This document shows positions 1 through 6,252 of a stretch of 7,919 nucleotides of DNA, in pieces. The number at the start of each line of letters is the position of its first letter. The stretch's first letter is position 1. The DNA is taken from positions 1 through 7,919 of the forward strand of contig CAJOEB010000036.1 of NCBI GenBank assembly GCA_905233775.1. The letters run 5' to 3'. This stretch comes from an uncultured Alphaproteobacteria bacterium (GTDB lineage Bacteria; Pseudomonadota; Alphaproteobacteria; UBA3830). Under the pieces are notes generated by a model that was not told where the DNA came from, did not search any database, and saw nothing but the letters and a program-made list of their open reading frames with translations. The position numbers and the translations under genes were made by a program.

Positions 1-187
1 TGAACTGTATTCCTTCTAATATTTTTGCATTATTATTAGCCCATATTCTATCTTCTTTGTCATCACAATTCATCAATATTTGTTCAAAAGAATGGGGGGA
101 GGTCGTGTCAATAATCACTCCATGAGTTAGTGATGTGGTTAGTATGTATAATATTGTAATACATGTTATTTTCATTAATTTCTTCAT
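1..187 (-). CDS. Small secreted protein, N-terminal part only (runs off left edge)
   Basis: An open frame begins at ATG 187-185 and stays open for 62 codons to the window edge. The first residues, MKKLMKITCITILYILTTS, have a basic N-terminus followed by a hydrophobic stretch, as in a Sec signal peptide. A cleavage site near residues 20-24 is possible but not clean. The mature part begins with a Thr/Ser/Pro segment and then an Asp/Glu/Asn-rich part with one Cys. A good Shine-Dalgarno sequence (AGGAG, complement of 197-201) lies 9 bases before the ATG and supports this start. It lies 87 bases beyond the end of the glycosyltransferase pseudogene on the same strand, so it may be separately transcribed. 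I do not recognise the family and assign no function. The protein is probably exported to the periplasm or outside. Confidence 0.6.
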   Translation of the reverse strand, partial: MKKLMKITCITILYILTTSLTHGVIIDTTSPHSFEQILMNCDDKEDRIWANNNAKILEGIQF

Positions 188-274
188 TATGTTAATCTCC
201 TATTTGTTGCATATATAAAAATAAATATAACAGAACTTTATGAAAAAATTGTAAATAAGCTATTTTTTTGGCAA

Positions 275-1148
275 TTAAAGCGATGTTCTTCTTTCAAAAA
301 ATAAAATCAAACCAAACAAATAGTATTTTCTAATAGTTTCCCATTCATGAATTTTTAAAATCGGTATTCCTAAAAATTTGTATGTTATTTTGCGCTTTAT
401 ATAGAATTTTTCATCAAAAATAATGTGATGTTCCCGTGAGAATTTTATAAGATCAGCGCGAGCAGCGATTAAATCAATTTGATTTTTGTCTCGCTGATAT
501 TGATTCATTATTTGTCCAGTAATTATAGAATACTCCGGGAACAATCACTATTTTATTTGACGAATATAAAAATCGAGGAGTAAAATAAATATCTTCAAAC
601 ATTACTCCTTCTTTGAAAGTTAATTTTTGTCTTTTTAACTCTGCTCTCTTGTAAATTTTATTCCAGACATAGCACATTCTCGGAACTTGGTTATATTTAT
701 ATTTTTCTGCAGTAGTGATTAGAACGCGTAATTTGTCAAATCTGAGCTTTCTGGAAACTTTTCCTGATGCATGCGGTCTTCTTATTTCTGCACATGCTGC
801 ATCTGCATCATATTTTTTTACTGCATCATAAAGTTCTGCGAAGAAATTTAGATCAATCCAATCATCGCTATCGACAAAACTAACATATTCACCCTTTGCC
901 GTTTTCAAACCGGTGTTTCTGGCTGCGCTTAACCCTAAATTTTCTTGTGTTAGTATTTGTATACGCGGATCTATCTTTTTATACTCCTCCAAAATTTTTG
1001 CCGAATTATCGGTGGAACCATCATTGACGCATATTATTTCCAATTCTTGCAACGTTTGGTTGATAACACTATCTAAGCAACGTCGCAGATATTTTTCTAC
1101 ATTATATACAGGGATGATTACGGAGACTTTTATTATTTTCTTGTTCAT
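275..1148 (-). pseudogene. Family 2 glycosyltransferase, frameshifted tandem copy
   Basis: This is a second copy of the adjacent intact glycosyltransferase, split between two frames. The N-terminal frame runs from ATG 1148 to a TGA at 474. It carries the GT-A start VSVIIPVYN, the nucleotide-binding NDGSTDNS and the metal-binding DSDDW. The C-terminal part continues in another frame down to TAA 275-277 and ends in the same basic tail as the intact copy (KYYLFGLI then a basic end). Relative to the intact copy, about 8 bases are missing near 490-502, just before the shared DKNQID segment. The copy spans 874 bases, which is not a multiple of three, against 873 for the intact one. The start overlaps the previous stop by one base (TGATG), with AAGGA at 1159-1163. 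A TTG at 1151 is possible but the ATG fits better. The N-terminal piece keeps the whole nucleotide-binding core, so some activity cannot be excluded. A sequencing error is the other explanation. Confidence 0.75.
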
Positions 1149-2020
1149 CAAAGAGAAATCCTTTTTTCAAAAACTGGAATTAGTCCAAACAAATAATATT
1201 TTTTGATAGTTTCCCACTCATAAATTTTTAAAATCGGTATTCCTAAAAATTTATAGAAGGTTTTGTTTTTTACATAAAATTTTTCATCGCAAATGATGTG
1301 ATGTTCTCTAGAGAATTGAATAAAATCAGCGCGAGCGGCAAGTTTGTCTATCTGATTTTTGTCGCTCATAGTGCGACTTACTGATTTGTTATTAACCCAG
1401 TAATAATAATAGGTGTTTGGTACTGTTATTACTTTGACAGAAAAATACAGAAATCTAATAAGAAAAAAAACATCCTCGCACATATCGATATTTTCTTTAA
1501 ACAAAAGCTGTTGTCGATCTAATTCAGATTTTTTATAGATTTTATTCCACAAATAGCATTTCTTCGGAATTTCTAAAAACTTATATTTTTCTGCGACGGT
1601 GATTAAAATTTGTTCTTGATGTACTTTCAGTTTATCGATTATCTTTCCGGATTCATAACATCTTTTTATCCCTGTACATGCTGCATCTGCTTTGTATTTT
1701 TCAGCAGCGGTATATAGTTTTTCGAAAAAGTCCAGATGTATCCAATCATCGCTATCAACAAAACCGATATATTTTCCTTTTGCGATTTTCAAACCTGCGT
1801 TTCGAGCTGCACTAACTCCTAAATTTTCCCGATTTATTATAATAATTCGATTATCGCGTTTAGAATATTTATTCAAAGTTTGAAGAGAATTATCCGTAGA
1901 ACCATCATCAACACAGATTATTTCTAATTCTCTTATTGTCTGGTTGATTATGCTATCTAAACACCGTTTCAAATATTTTTCTGAATTATAAATCGGAATG
2001 ATTACGGAGATTTTTATCAT
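1148..2020 (-). CDS. Family 2 glycosyltransferase (GT-A fold), probably LPS/surface glycan
   Basis: This 290-residue inverting-type GT2 enzyme probably transfers a sugar from a nucleotide donor to a surface glycan or lipid-linked acceptor at the cytoplasmic face of the membrane. Visible motifs are the first beta strand KISVIIPIYN (residues 3-12), DDGSTDNS (38-45), ENLGVSAARN (65-74), the metal-binding DSDDW (89-93) and, further on, CEDVFF, which fits the usual acidic catalytic region. The C-terminal 90 residues are rich in Lys, Tyr and Phe and end with the amphipathic KYYLFGLIPVFEKR, a type of tail seen in LPS and capsule transferases. I see no transmembrane helix. I chose ATG 2020 rather than ATG 2047: it overlaps the galE stop as ATGA and has GGAG 5 bases upstream. 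Donor and acceptor cannot be read from sequence. Its place directly after galE makes UDP-galactose a reasonable guess only. Confidence 0.88.
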   Translation of the reverse strand: MIKISVIIPIYNSEKYLKRCLDSIINQTIRELEIICVDDGSTDNSLQTLNKYSKRDNRIIIINRENLGVSAARNAGLKIAKGKYIGFVDSDDWIHLDFFEKLYTAAEKYKADAACTGIKRCYESGKIIDKLKVHQEQILITVAEKYKFLEIPKKCYLWNKIYKKSELDRQQLLFKENIDMCEDVFFLIRFLYFSVKVITVPNTYYYYWVNNKSVSRTMSDKNQIDKLAARADFIQFSREHHIICDEKFYVKNKTFYKFLGIPILKIYEWETIKKYYLFGLIPVFEKRISL

Positions 2021-3033
2021 ATTTTCTCCAAAAATCCGCACTGCCATTTATACGCTGATCGAATACTATCTTCTAATGATCTTTGTGGTGTCCATTTTAA
2101 AATATTCTTCGCTTTTTCGTTGCAAGCAACCAATGATGCAGGATCTCCTGTGCGTCTTGCACAAATTTTTCTGTCGATTTTTCGCTGAAGGACTTTCTCG
2201 CAAGCATCAAAGACCTCTTTTACGGTATTTCCGTTGTTTGTTCCTATATTAAAACAATCTGATGATATACCTTCGAGTTCCAGATATTTCAATGCCAATA
2301 GATGTGCGTTTGCTAAATCTTCGACATTTACATAATCTCTAACACAAGTTCCATCTCGAGTTTCAAAATCATCACCAAACAGCTGAAAAATTTTGCCGTT
2401 TACCGCTCGTAATATATTCGGTATAAGATGCGTTTCCGGCTCATGCCATTCTCCGATTATTGCGTCAGAATTCGCTCCGGCGACGTTAAAATATCGTAAT
2501 ATTGCGCTTTTTATACCAAATGTTCTGCTGTAATCCTGCAAAATTTGTTCTACCATAAGTTTTGATCGGCCATATGGATTTATAGGAGCTTTTGCGCAAT
2601 CTTCTTTTATCGGATTTAGATCTTTTGGTTCACCGTATACTGCAGCTGTTGATGAAAATACGATCTTTTTAACCTCATTTTTCAACATTGCTGAAAATAA
2701 ATTCATTGAACCGCTAACGTTGTTTTCGTAATATTTTTGCGGATTTTTTACGGATTCTTCAACTTGTATGTAAGCAGCAAAATGGATTACTGCGTCTATT
2801 TTTCTATGCTTATTAAAAATTGTGTCGATATCATTAGGATTTTTCAGATCTCCTTTTATAAAATCGATAACTTTTCCATCATATTTTGAGATGGTTTTTA
2901 ATTTTTCAACTATTTCTGCATGTCCATACTCCAGATTATCAAAAATAACAACGTCATATCCATTTTTGATTAATTCTAACGTTGTATGACTTCCGATATA
3001 TCCTGCTCCTCCGGTTACCAAAATCGTTTTCAT
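2017..3033 (-). CDS. galE: UDP-glucose 4-epimerase
   Basis: GalE interconverts UDP-glucose and UDP-galactose in the cytoplasm, using tightly bound NAD. The 338-residue protein has the normal family length and an extended short-chain dehydrogenase fold. It shows the NAD-binding GGAGYIG (residues 8-14), HFAAYIQVEESV (84-95), SSTAAVYG with the catalytic Ser/Thr near 128-129, and the catalytic pair Tyr154 and Lys158 in PYGRSK. The substrate-domain sequence RDGTCVRDYVNVEDLA follows later in the protein. ATG 3033 is preceded by AAGG about 10 bases upstream. The gene follows the uracil-DNA glycosylase after 88 bases and overlaps the next glycosyltransferase by 4 bases, consistent with supplying UDP-galactose for surface sugars. 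Its start lies within the second copy of a short direct repeat (see 3014-3143). All recognisable catalytic residues are present, so I expect an active enzyme. Confidence 0.96.
   Translation of the reverse strand: MKTILVTGGAGYIGSHTTLELIKNGYDVVIFDNLEYGHAEIVEKLKTISKYDGKVIDFIKGDLKNPNDIDTIFNKHRKIDAVIHFAAYIQVEESVKNPQKYYENNVSGSMNLFSAMLKNEVKKIVFSSTAAVYGEPKDLNPIKEDCAKAPINPYGRSKLMVEQILQDYSRTFGIKSAILRYFNVAGANSDAIIGEWHEPETHLIPNILRAVNGKIFQLFGDDFETRDGTCVRDYVNVEDLANAHLLALKYLELEGISSDCFNIGTNNGNTVKEVFDACEKVLQRKIDRKICARRTGDPASLVACNEKAKNILKWTPQRSLEDSIRSAYKWQCGFLEKI
2026..2029 (-). promoter_or_regulatory. Ribosome binding site that sets the glycosyltransferase start
   Basis: GGAG on the minus strand sits inside the last codons of galE, 5 bases before ATG 2020-2018. 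That ATG forms ATGA with the galE stop. This favours ATG 2020 over the upstream in-frame ATG at 2047, and suggests that ribosomes finishing galE reinitiate here. Confidence 0.7.
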
Positions 3034-3143
3034 GCCGCCAATGCCTTATTTATAATTTATTTATTATACATTATTAGCATTGCTGCTATTTTAATGCTAT
3101 TGTTAATATAATCGTTTTCTTTCATGCTGCTGATGCCTTATTT
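3014..3143 (-). repeat. Imperfect direct repeat of the gene-end/gene-start junction
   Basis: On the minus strand, copy A (3143-3102) holds the end of the glycosylase gene and its stop. Copy B (3051-3014) holds the start of galE. Both read AAATAAGGCAT, three variable positions, then GCATGAAA, ACGATT and a final TAAC. By hand, 32 of 38 aligned bases agree, with 4 extra bases (GAAA) in copy A. In copy A the glycosylase tail NKASAA and stop overlap an ATG as ATGA. Copy B would encode NKALAA and a stop in the same register, again overlapping ATG, which is the real galE start. The copies begin 92 bases apart. The spacer contains an AT-rich stretch and a small inverted repeat, TAGCATT/AATGCTA (3075-3081 and 3093-3099), with no T-tract. 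The layout suggests a local duplication of a former ATGA junction followed by decay. Confidence 0.7.
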
Positions 3144-3811
3144 TTTACCGTAAGAAAATCCAACCATGCTTCTCTTTTTTGCGATGGTGAACGCAACAAA
3201 TATGCCGGATGAAATGTTGGCAGAATAACAGCGGAAATTTCTTCAATCCGTGACCATCTACCTCGCAATTGAGTCATGGTTTGCGTCGTTTGCAGTAATG
3301 CTTTAGTTGCCGTTCCACCCAAGCAAACAACGATTTTCGGATTTACTAACGATATATGTTTGATCACATAAGGACGAAACAGAGTTATTTCCTGCAAAGT
3401 TGGTGTGCGGTTTCCCGGTGGTCTCCAAGGTAAAATGTTGGTTATGTATACTTTCGTTCGGTCTAAACCGACTGCAGCCAAAATTTTGTCCAACAACTGC
3501 CCGCTTTGTCCGACAAAAGGAATTCCTTGGCGATCTTCTTCAGCACCCGGAGCTTCTCCTAACAAAAGGATATCGGCATGTTCATTCCCGACACCAAAAA
3601 CCATATTTAAGGCGCAATCCTTTATCGAAATTTCGACTTTTCTCATCGCTTCTTTTAACTCTGCAAGCGTATTTATGCTTTGTTTCGCTGCACGCTGCAC
3701 AGTATTGATATCAACTGATATATCAGATACTCCAGCATCTGAGAACCATTTCAAAACATCTATAACTTCTTTATTAGTTTTGTTTTTTTTGTCGTTTTCT
3801 TTCTCAACCAA
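3122..3811 (-). CDS. Uracil-DNA glycosylase, family 4-like, without Fe-S cysteines
   Basis: This 229-residue protein should remove uracil from DNA as the first step of base-excision repair. Family motifs are VFGVGNEHADILLLGEAPG (71-89, active-site loop at 85-89), PFVGQSGQLLD (98-108), YITNILPWRPPGNRTP (122-137) and the DNA-intercalating region HPAYLLR (201-207). The N-terminal extension with VLKWFSDAGV (19-28) resembles the LxWYxxAGV extension I recall in alphaproteobacterial homologues. Classical family 4 enzymes hold a 4Fe-4S cluster through four Cys. Here only Cys66 and Cys163 exist, and the two later ligand positions appear to be Trp129 and Phe145, so the cluster is probably absent. The start is TTG 3811, because no ATG or GTG is available before the conserved region. 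The gene begins 5 bases after the lysK stop, so it is probably co-transcribed. Function is well supported; substrate range is not. Confidence 0.9.
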   Translation of the reverse strand: MVEKENDKKNKTNKEVIDVLKWFSDAGVSDISVDINTVQRAAKQSINTLAELKEAMRKVEISIKDCALNMVFGVGNEHADILLLGEAPGAEEDRQGIPFVGQSGQLLDKILAAVGLDRTKVYITNILPWRPPGNRTPTLQEITLFRPYVIKHISLVNPKIVVCLGGTATKALLQTTQTMTQLRGRWSRIEEISAVILPTFHPAYLLRSPSQKREAWLDFLTVKNKASAA

Positions 3812-3816
3812 GTTTA

Positions 3817-5403
3817 TTAATTCCCTGTTCTGTTAAGCGCTTCTTTTATGAGATCTTTCGTTTCGTTAATACCATATAACGCTATAAATGATCCCATGCG
3901 AGGACCGCTTTCCTGTCCGAATAAAGTTGTATACAGTGTATGAAACCAAGATTTCAAATCTTCAAACGGATATTTTTTTCCAACTTCAAACACAATTTCC
4001 TGGATTTTTACTGCGTCTTCATTTCCGCTTAATTTTGATAATTCTTCGAACAAATCTTGTAACGCAGTTCTTTGTATTTCGGTTGGAACAGAATAAGATT
4101 TATTATCTTTCACAAAATCCTGATAATAATTTATAGAACATTCGACCAATTTATCCAAAAATGGCATACTCTCAGGAGTTGCATCTTTCTTATATTTTTT
4201 TATGAACCCCCAAAGGACATTTTTATCATCAGTGTTACACACGCTTACCAAATTCAGCAAAAGAGAATACGAAATATCAGATTCGCATGCAGGCGGATTT
4301 CCGTTGTGAATGTGCCATGCAGGGTTATCTATACGTTTTGACGACTCTTGCGTTTCATAATTTTTTAGGTGTGTTGTATAATCATCAATTTGTCTTGGAA
4401 TAACATCGAAATACAACTTTTTGGCGCTTTTCGGAGATGCAAACATAAAATTCGCAAGACTTTCTTGAGGTGCATATCGCAACCAATCATCAACACTTAT
4501 ACCATTTCCTTTTGATTTCGATATTTTCTTGCCTTCTTCATCTAAAAATAGTTCATAGTTAAAACCAACGGGCGGATTTCCTCCTAATACTTTGCAAATT
4601 TGCGACGATACTTTTACGGAATCAATAAGATCTTTTCCGCTCATTTCGTAATCGACGTCAAAAGCTGTCCAGCGTGCCGCCCAATCTACTTTCCATTGCA
4701 ATTTGCAGTTTCCGTCTGTTACAGGAAGTTCTGTTAACGTACCATCTTCATCTTTAAAAACGATTGTTCCGTCATCAACGTTATATTGGTCGATTTTTAC
4801 TTGCAGAACTCTGCCGGTTTTTGGAGATATCGGAAGGAACGGACTGTAAGTTGCCGCACGCTCTTCTCGTAAGGTCGCCAGCATAATTGCTAAAATTTCT
4901 TCGTGATGTCGCAGAATATCCAACAAAACATTGTTGAATTTTCCACTCTTATACCAGTCTGTAGAACTCTGAAATTCATAATCAAAACCGAAAGAATTGA
5001 GGAATTCCATTAACTTATTATTATTATGATGCCCAAAACTTTCATGGCAACCAAAAGGATCGGGAACACTTGTCAGAGGAAATCCCAAAAATTTTGCAAC
5101 CATATCTTTGTTCGGAATGTTGTCAGGTACTTTTCTGAGACCATCACGATCATCGGAGAAAGCGTATAACTTCGTTTTCATCCCGGTAAGGCATTCAAAC
5201 GCGTGTCGAACGTATGTCGTGCGTGCAACCTCTCCGAAAGTTCCGATGTGCGGCAATCCGGACGGACCGTAGCCTGTCTCCAGCAATGCATAGCCTTTCT
5301 CTTTTACTTCCTTTCTGGATGCAATTTTTCGAGCTTCTTCAAATGGCCAAGATTTTGCATTTTCAAAGACGCTTTTATCAAAAACTGCTCCAGACATAGA
5401 CAT
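3817..5403 (-). CDS. lysK: Lysyl-tRNA synthetase, class I
   Basis: The enzyme charges tRNA-Lys with lysine in the cytoplasm. The 528-residue protein is the class I type, unrelated to the class II LysS of E. coli, and is common in archaea, spirochaetes and many alphaproteobacteria. The Rossmann catalytic domain shows GYGPSGLPHIGTFGEVART (44-62), with the HIGH-type motif at 52-55. It also has KLYAFSDDRDGLRKVPDN (78-95), WKVDWAARW (237-245) and the KMSKS-type motif KKISKSKGN (292-300). The C-terminal half, mostly helical in appearance, corresponds to the anticodon-binding region. Length is normal and I see no insertion. ATG 5403 has GGAG 5 bases upstream. A second ATG at 5397 is less well placed. 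It is the first gene of the close series leading to the glycosylase and galE, and follows folB after a 105-base gap that may hold its own promoter. Confidence 0.97.
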   Translation of the reverse strand: MSMSGAVFDKSVFENAKSWPFEEARKIASRKEVKEKGYALLETGYGPSGLPHIGTFGEVARTTYVRHAFECLTGMKTKLYAFSDDRDGLRKVPDNIPNKDMVAKFLGFPLTSVPDPFGCHESFGHHNNNKLMEFLNSFGFDYEFQSSTDWYKSGKFNNVLLDILRHHEEILAIMLATLREERAATYSPFLPISPKTGRVLQVKIDQYNVDDGTIVFKDEDGTLTELPVTDGNCKLQWKVDWAARWTAFDVDYEMSGKDLIDSVKVSSQICKVLGGNPPVGFNYELFLDEEGKKISKSKGNGISVDDWLRYAPQESLANFMFASPKSAKKLYFDVIPRQIDDYTTHLKNYETQESSKRIDNPAWHIHNGNPPACESDISYSLLLNLVSVCNTDDKNVLWGFIKKYKKDATPESMPFLDKLVECSINYYQDFVKDNKSYSVPTEIQRTALQDLFEELSKLSGNEDAVKIQEIVFEVGKKYPFEDLKSWFHTLYTTLFGQESGPRMGSFIALYGINETKDLIKEALNRTGN

Positions 5404-5440
5404 AATCGCTCCACGAATACAATTAACAGATACACCAAAA

Positions 5441-5468
5441 AATATAAGTATAACTGATTTTATAACAA
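5441..5468 (-). promoter_or_regulatory. Possible sigma-70-type promoter for lysK
   Basis: In the folB-lysK gap the minus strand has TTGTTA (complement of 5463-5468), a 16-base spacer and TATATT (complement of 5441-5446), about 38 bases before the lysK ATG. The region is very AT-rich, so such matches can arise by chance. This would make lysK and its followers partly independent of folB. Confidence 0.3.
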
Positions 5469-5508
5469 AAATATTATTATTGCCAGGAGATATAATACAG
5501 CGGTGAAA

Positions 5509-6102
5509 TTACCAATCCGATATAATAAAAGATGCCTCTCTCAGATTTTGCACAGGAGGATTTGGTTTTATGCATTCGATTTTCTTCTGAATGTAGTTTT
5601 GTATGCCATTATTGATGTTATTAATACTATTGACGTTATTGCGGATGTTGTTGTCGTTGTCATTATTACGGCTGTTGCTGCTGCTATCGGCGCTGTTGTA
5701 ACGGTTGTCAGTGTTATCGTAGCGGTTGTCGATGTTATTGCTGTAACTATCGATGTTGTTCTTTCCGCTGTCGACGTCGTTGTAGCAACCATTGTAGCAA
5801 TTGAGACTGTTATTACTGCCGTGTAGATTGTCGCTTAGATATTCGGTTATGCTGTCATAAATAAATTGTGCTGCTTTTTCTATAAGTTTGAAACTGGCAT
5901 TTTCAAGTTTTTTCTCCAAAAAATTCAGAAGAGAAGAATAGCAAATTGTATTGGATAAATCATCGCTGTTGCATGCCATGTTGTCTTGCATAAATCGCAA
6001 AGAAACATTAATAGTAATCGGGCGTTTTTCGGCTCTTTCTTCCGGATTATTTCCGAGAATAACGTATGTCTTGTAGCCGGTTATGTTTAGTTGCTTATAC
6101 AT
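5509..6102 (-). CDS. folB: Dihydroneopterin aldolase with a large Asn-rich insertion
   Basis: FolB converts 7,8-dihydroneopterin to 6-hydroxymethyl-dihydropterin and glycolaldehyde in folate synthesis. The family is usually about 120 residues; this protein is 197. Residues 1-88 match the normal N-terminal part: YVILGNNPEERAEKRP (13-28) with the catalytic-site Glu22, SDDLSNTICYSSL (46-58) with Tyr55, and the helix KLIEKAAQFIYDSI (72-85). The usual C-terminal strand follows at 174-197, with Lys179 in IKPNPPV (178-184) at the position of the catalytic Lys. Between them, about 80 residues rich in Asn, Asp and Ser replace a short loop. They include five heptads (residues 110-144). All recognisable active-site residues remain and the frame is open throughout, so I expect a folded aldolase with a projecting flexible loop. 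The ATG at 6102 has only a weak GGAA upstream. It is divergent from miaA and is followed by lysK. Confidence 0.88.
   Translation of the reverse strand: MYKQLNITGYKTYVILGNNPEERAEKRPITINVSLRFMQDNMACNSDDLSNTICYSSLLNFLEKKLENASFKLIEKAAQFIYDSITEYLSDNLHGSNNSLNCYNGCYNDVDSGKNNIDSYSNNIDNRYDNTDNRYNSADSSSNSRNNDNDNNIRNNVNSINNINNGIQNYIQKKIECIKPNPPVQNLREASFIISDW
5671..5775 (-). repeat. Five tandem 21-bp repeats encoding heptads inside folB
   Basis: Residues 110-144 of FolB divide into five 7-residue units with the pattern (V/I/T/A)-D-(S/N)-x-x-x-(N/S); for example IDNRYDN is followed directly by TDNRYNS. At DNA level these are diverged 21-bp units with no indels. More degenerate Asn-rich sequence continues on the C-terminal side to about residue 166. 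By hand count 51 of 105 bases are G or C, clearly higher than the AT-rich flanks. AAC and AGC codons dominate over AAT and AGT, which makes the composition locally unusual. Confidence 0.8.
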
Positions 6103-6115
6103 GGTTTTATTTCCG

Positions 6116-6220
6116 CAGTAATGATTTTATAATTATTTTATAGTTCTATGATTATAATAAATGGTGATTTTATAATAACAGTAATAGTAGGATTATAATA
6201 GCAGTAATATAGCAGTAATG
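6116..6220. repeat. Iterated AT-rich motifs in the divergent folB-miaA spacer
   Basis: The 150-base spacer between the two divergent start codons is built from repeated short motifs. CAGTAAT occurs four times (6116-6122, 6179-6185, 6202-6208, 6213-6219). GATTTTATAAT occurs at 6123-6133 and 6166-6176. GATTATAATA occurs at 6150-6159 and 6191-6200. A TAGCAGTAAT unit is tandem with an 11-base period at 6199-6220. Four TATAAT hexamers lie on the plus strand (from 6128, 6153, 6171 and 6194), any of which could act as a -10 element for miaA. No convincing -35 box or hairpin was seen. The region must contain the promoters of both genes, unless folB is read from elsewhere. Confidence 0.65.
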
Positions 6221-6252
6221 TAGTATCAGGATTACTTGCAGAGATCTATCAA

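Noticed and set aside
188..274. Terminator after the glycosyltransferase pseudogene
   Set aside because: There are T-runs and a weak AAATA/TATTT pairing but no stable GC-containing stem.
474..544. Programmed frameshift joining the two glycosyltransferase pieces
   Set aside because: There is no clear slippery site with a stimulator. The 8-base difference from the paralogue explains the break more simply. The GACAAAAATC run is present in both copies.
2018..2047. ATG 2047 as the glycosyltransferase start
   Set aside because: It would add 9 residues before the first strand and overlap galE by 31 bases. ATG 2020 has a better-spaced GGAG and an ATGA overlap.
3075..3099. Hairpin TAGCATT/AATGCTA as a terminator before galE
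   Set aside because: The stem is 7 bp and AT-rich, with an 11-base loop and no following T-tract. Termination here is not supported.
3057..3125. A 22-codon small gene (ATG overlapping the glycosylase stop)
   Set aside because: Its start is the duplicated junction copy and the rest is AT-rich with no recognisable features. It is more likely decayed duplicated sequence than a gene.
3405..3836. Plus-strand open frames opposite the uracil-DNA glycosylase
   Set aside because: They are antisense to a gene with clear family motifs and show no recognisable domain or ribosome site.
5671..5775. Possible CRISPR array or direct-repeat locus
   Set aside because: The repeats are 21 bp with no spacers, are diverged, and lie in frame within folB.
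5503..5826. Plus-strand open frame rich in Val, Ile and Ala that looks like a membrane protein
   Set aside because: It is the antisense shadow of the Asn/Asp-rich folB repeats: the complements of AAC, GAC and AGC codons read as hydrophobic codons. The minus frame carries a recognisable FolB with active-site residues.
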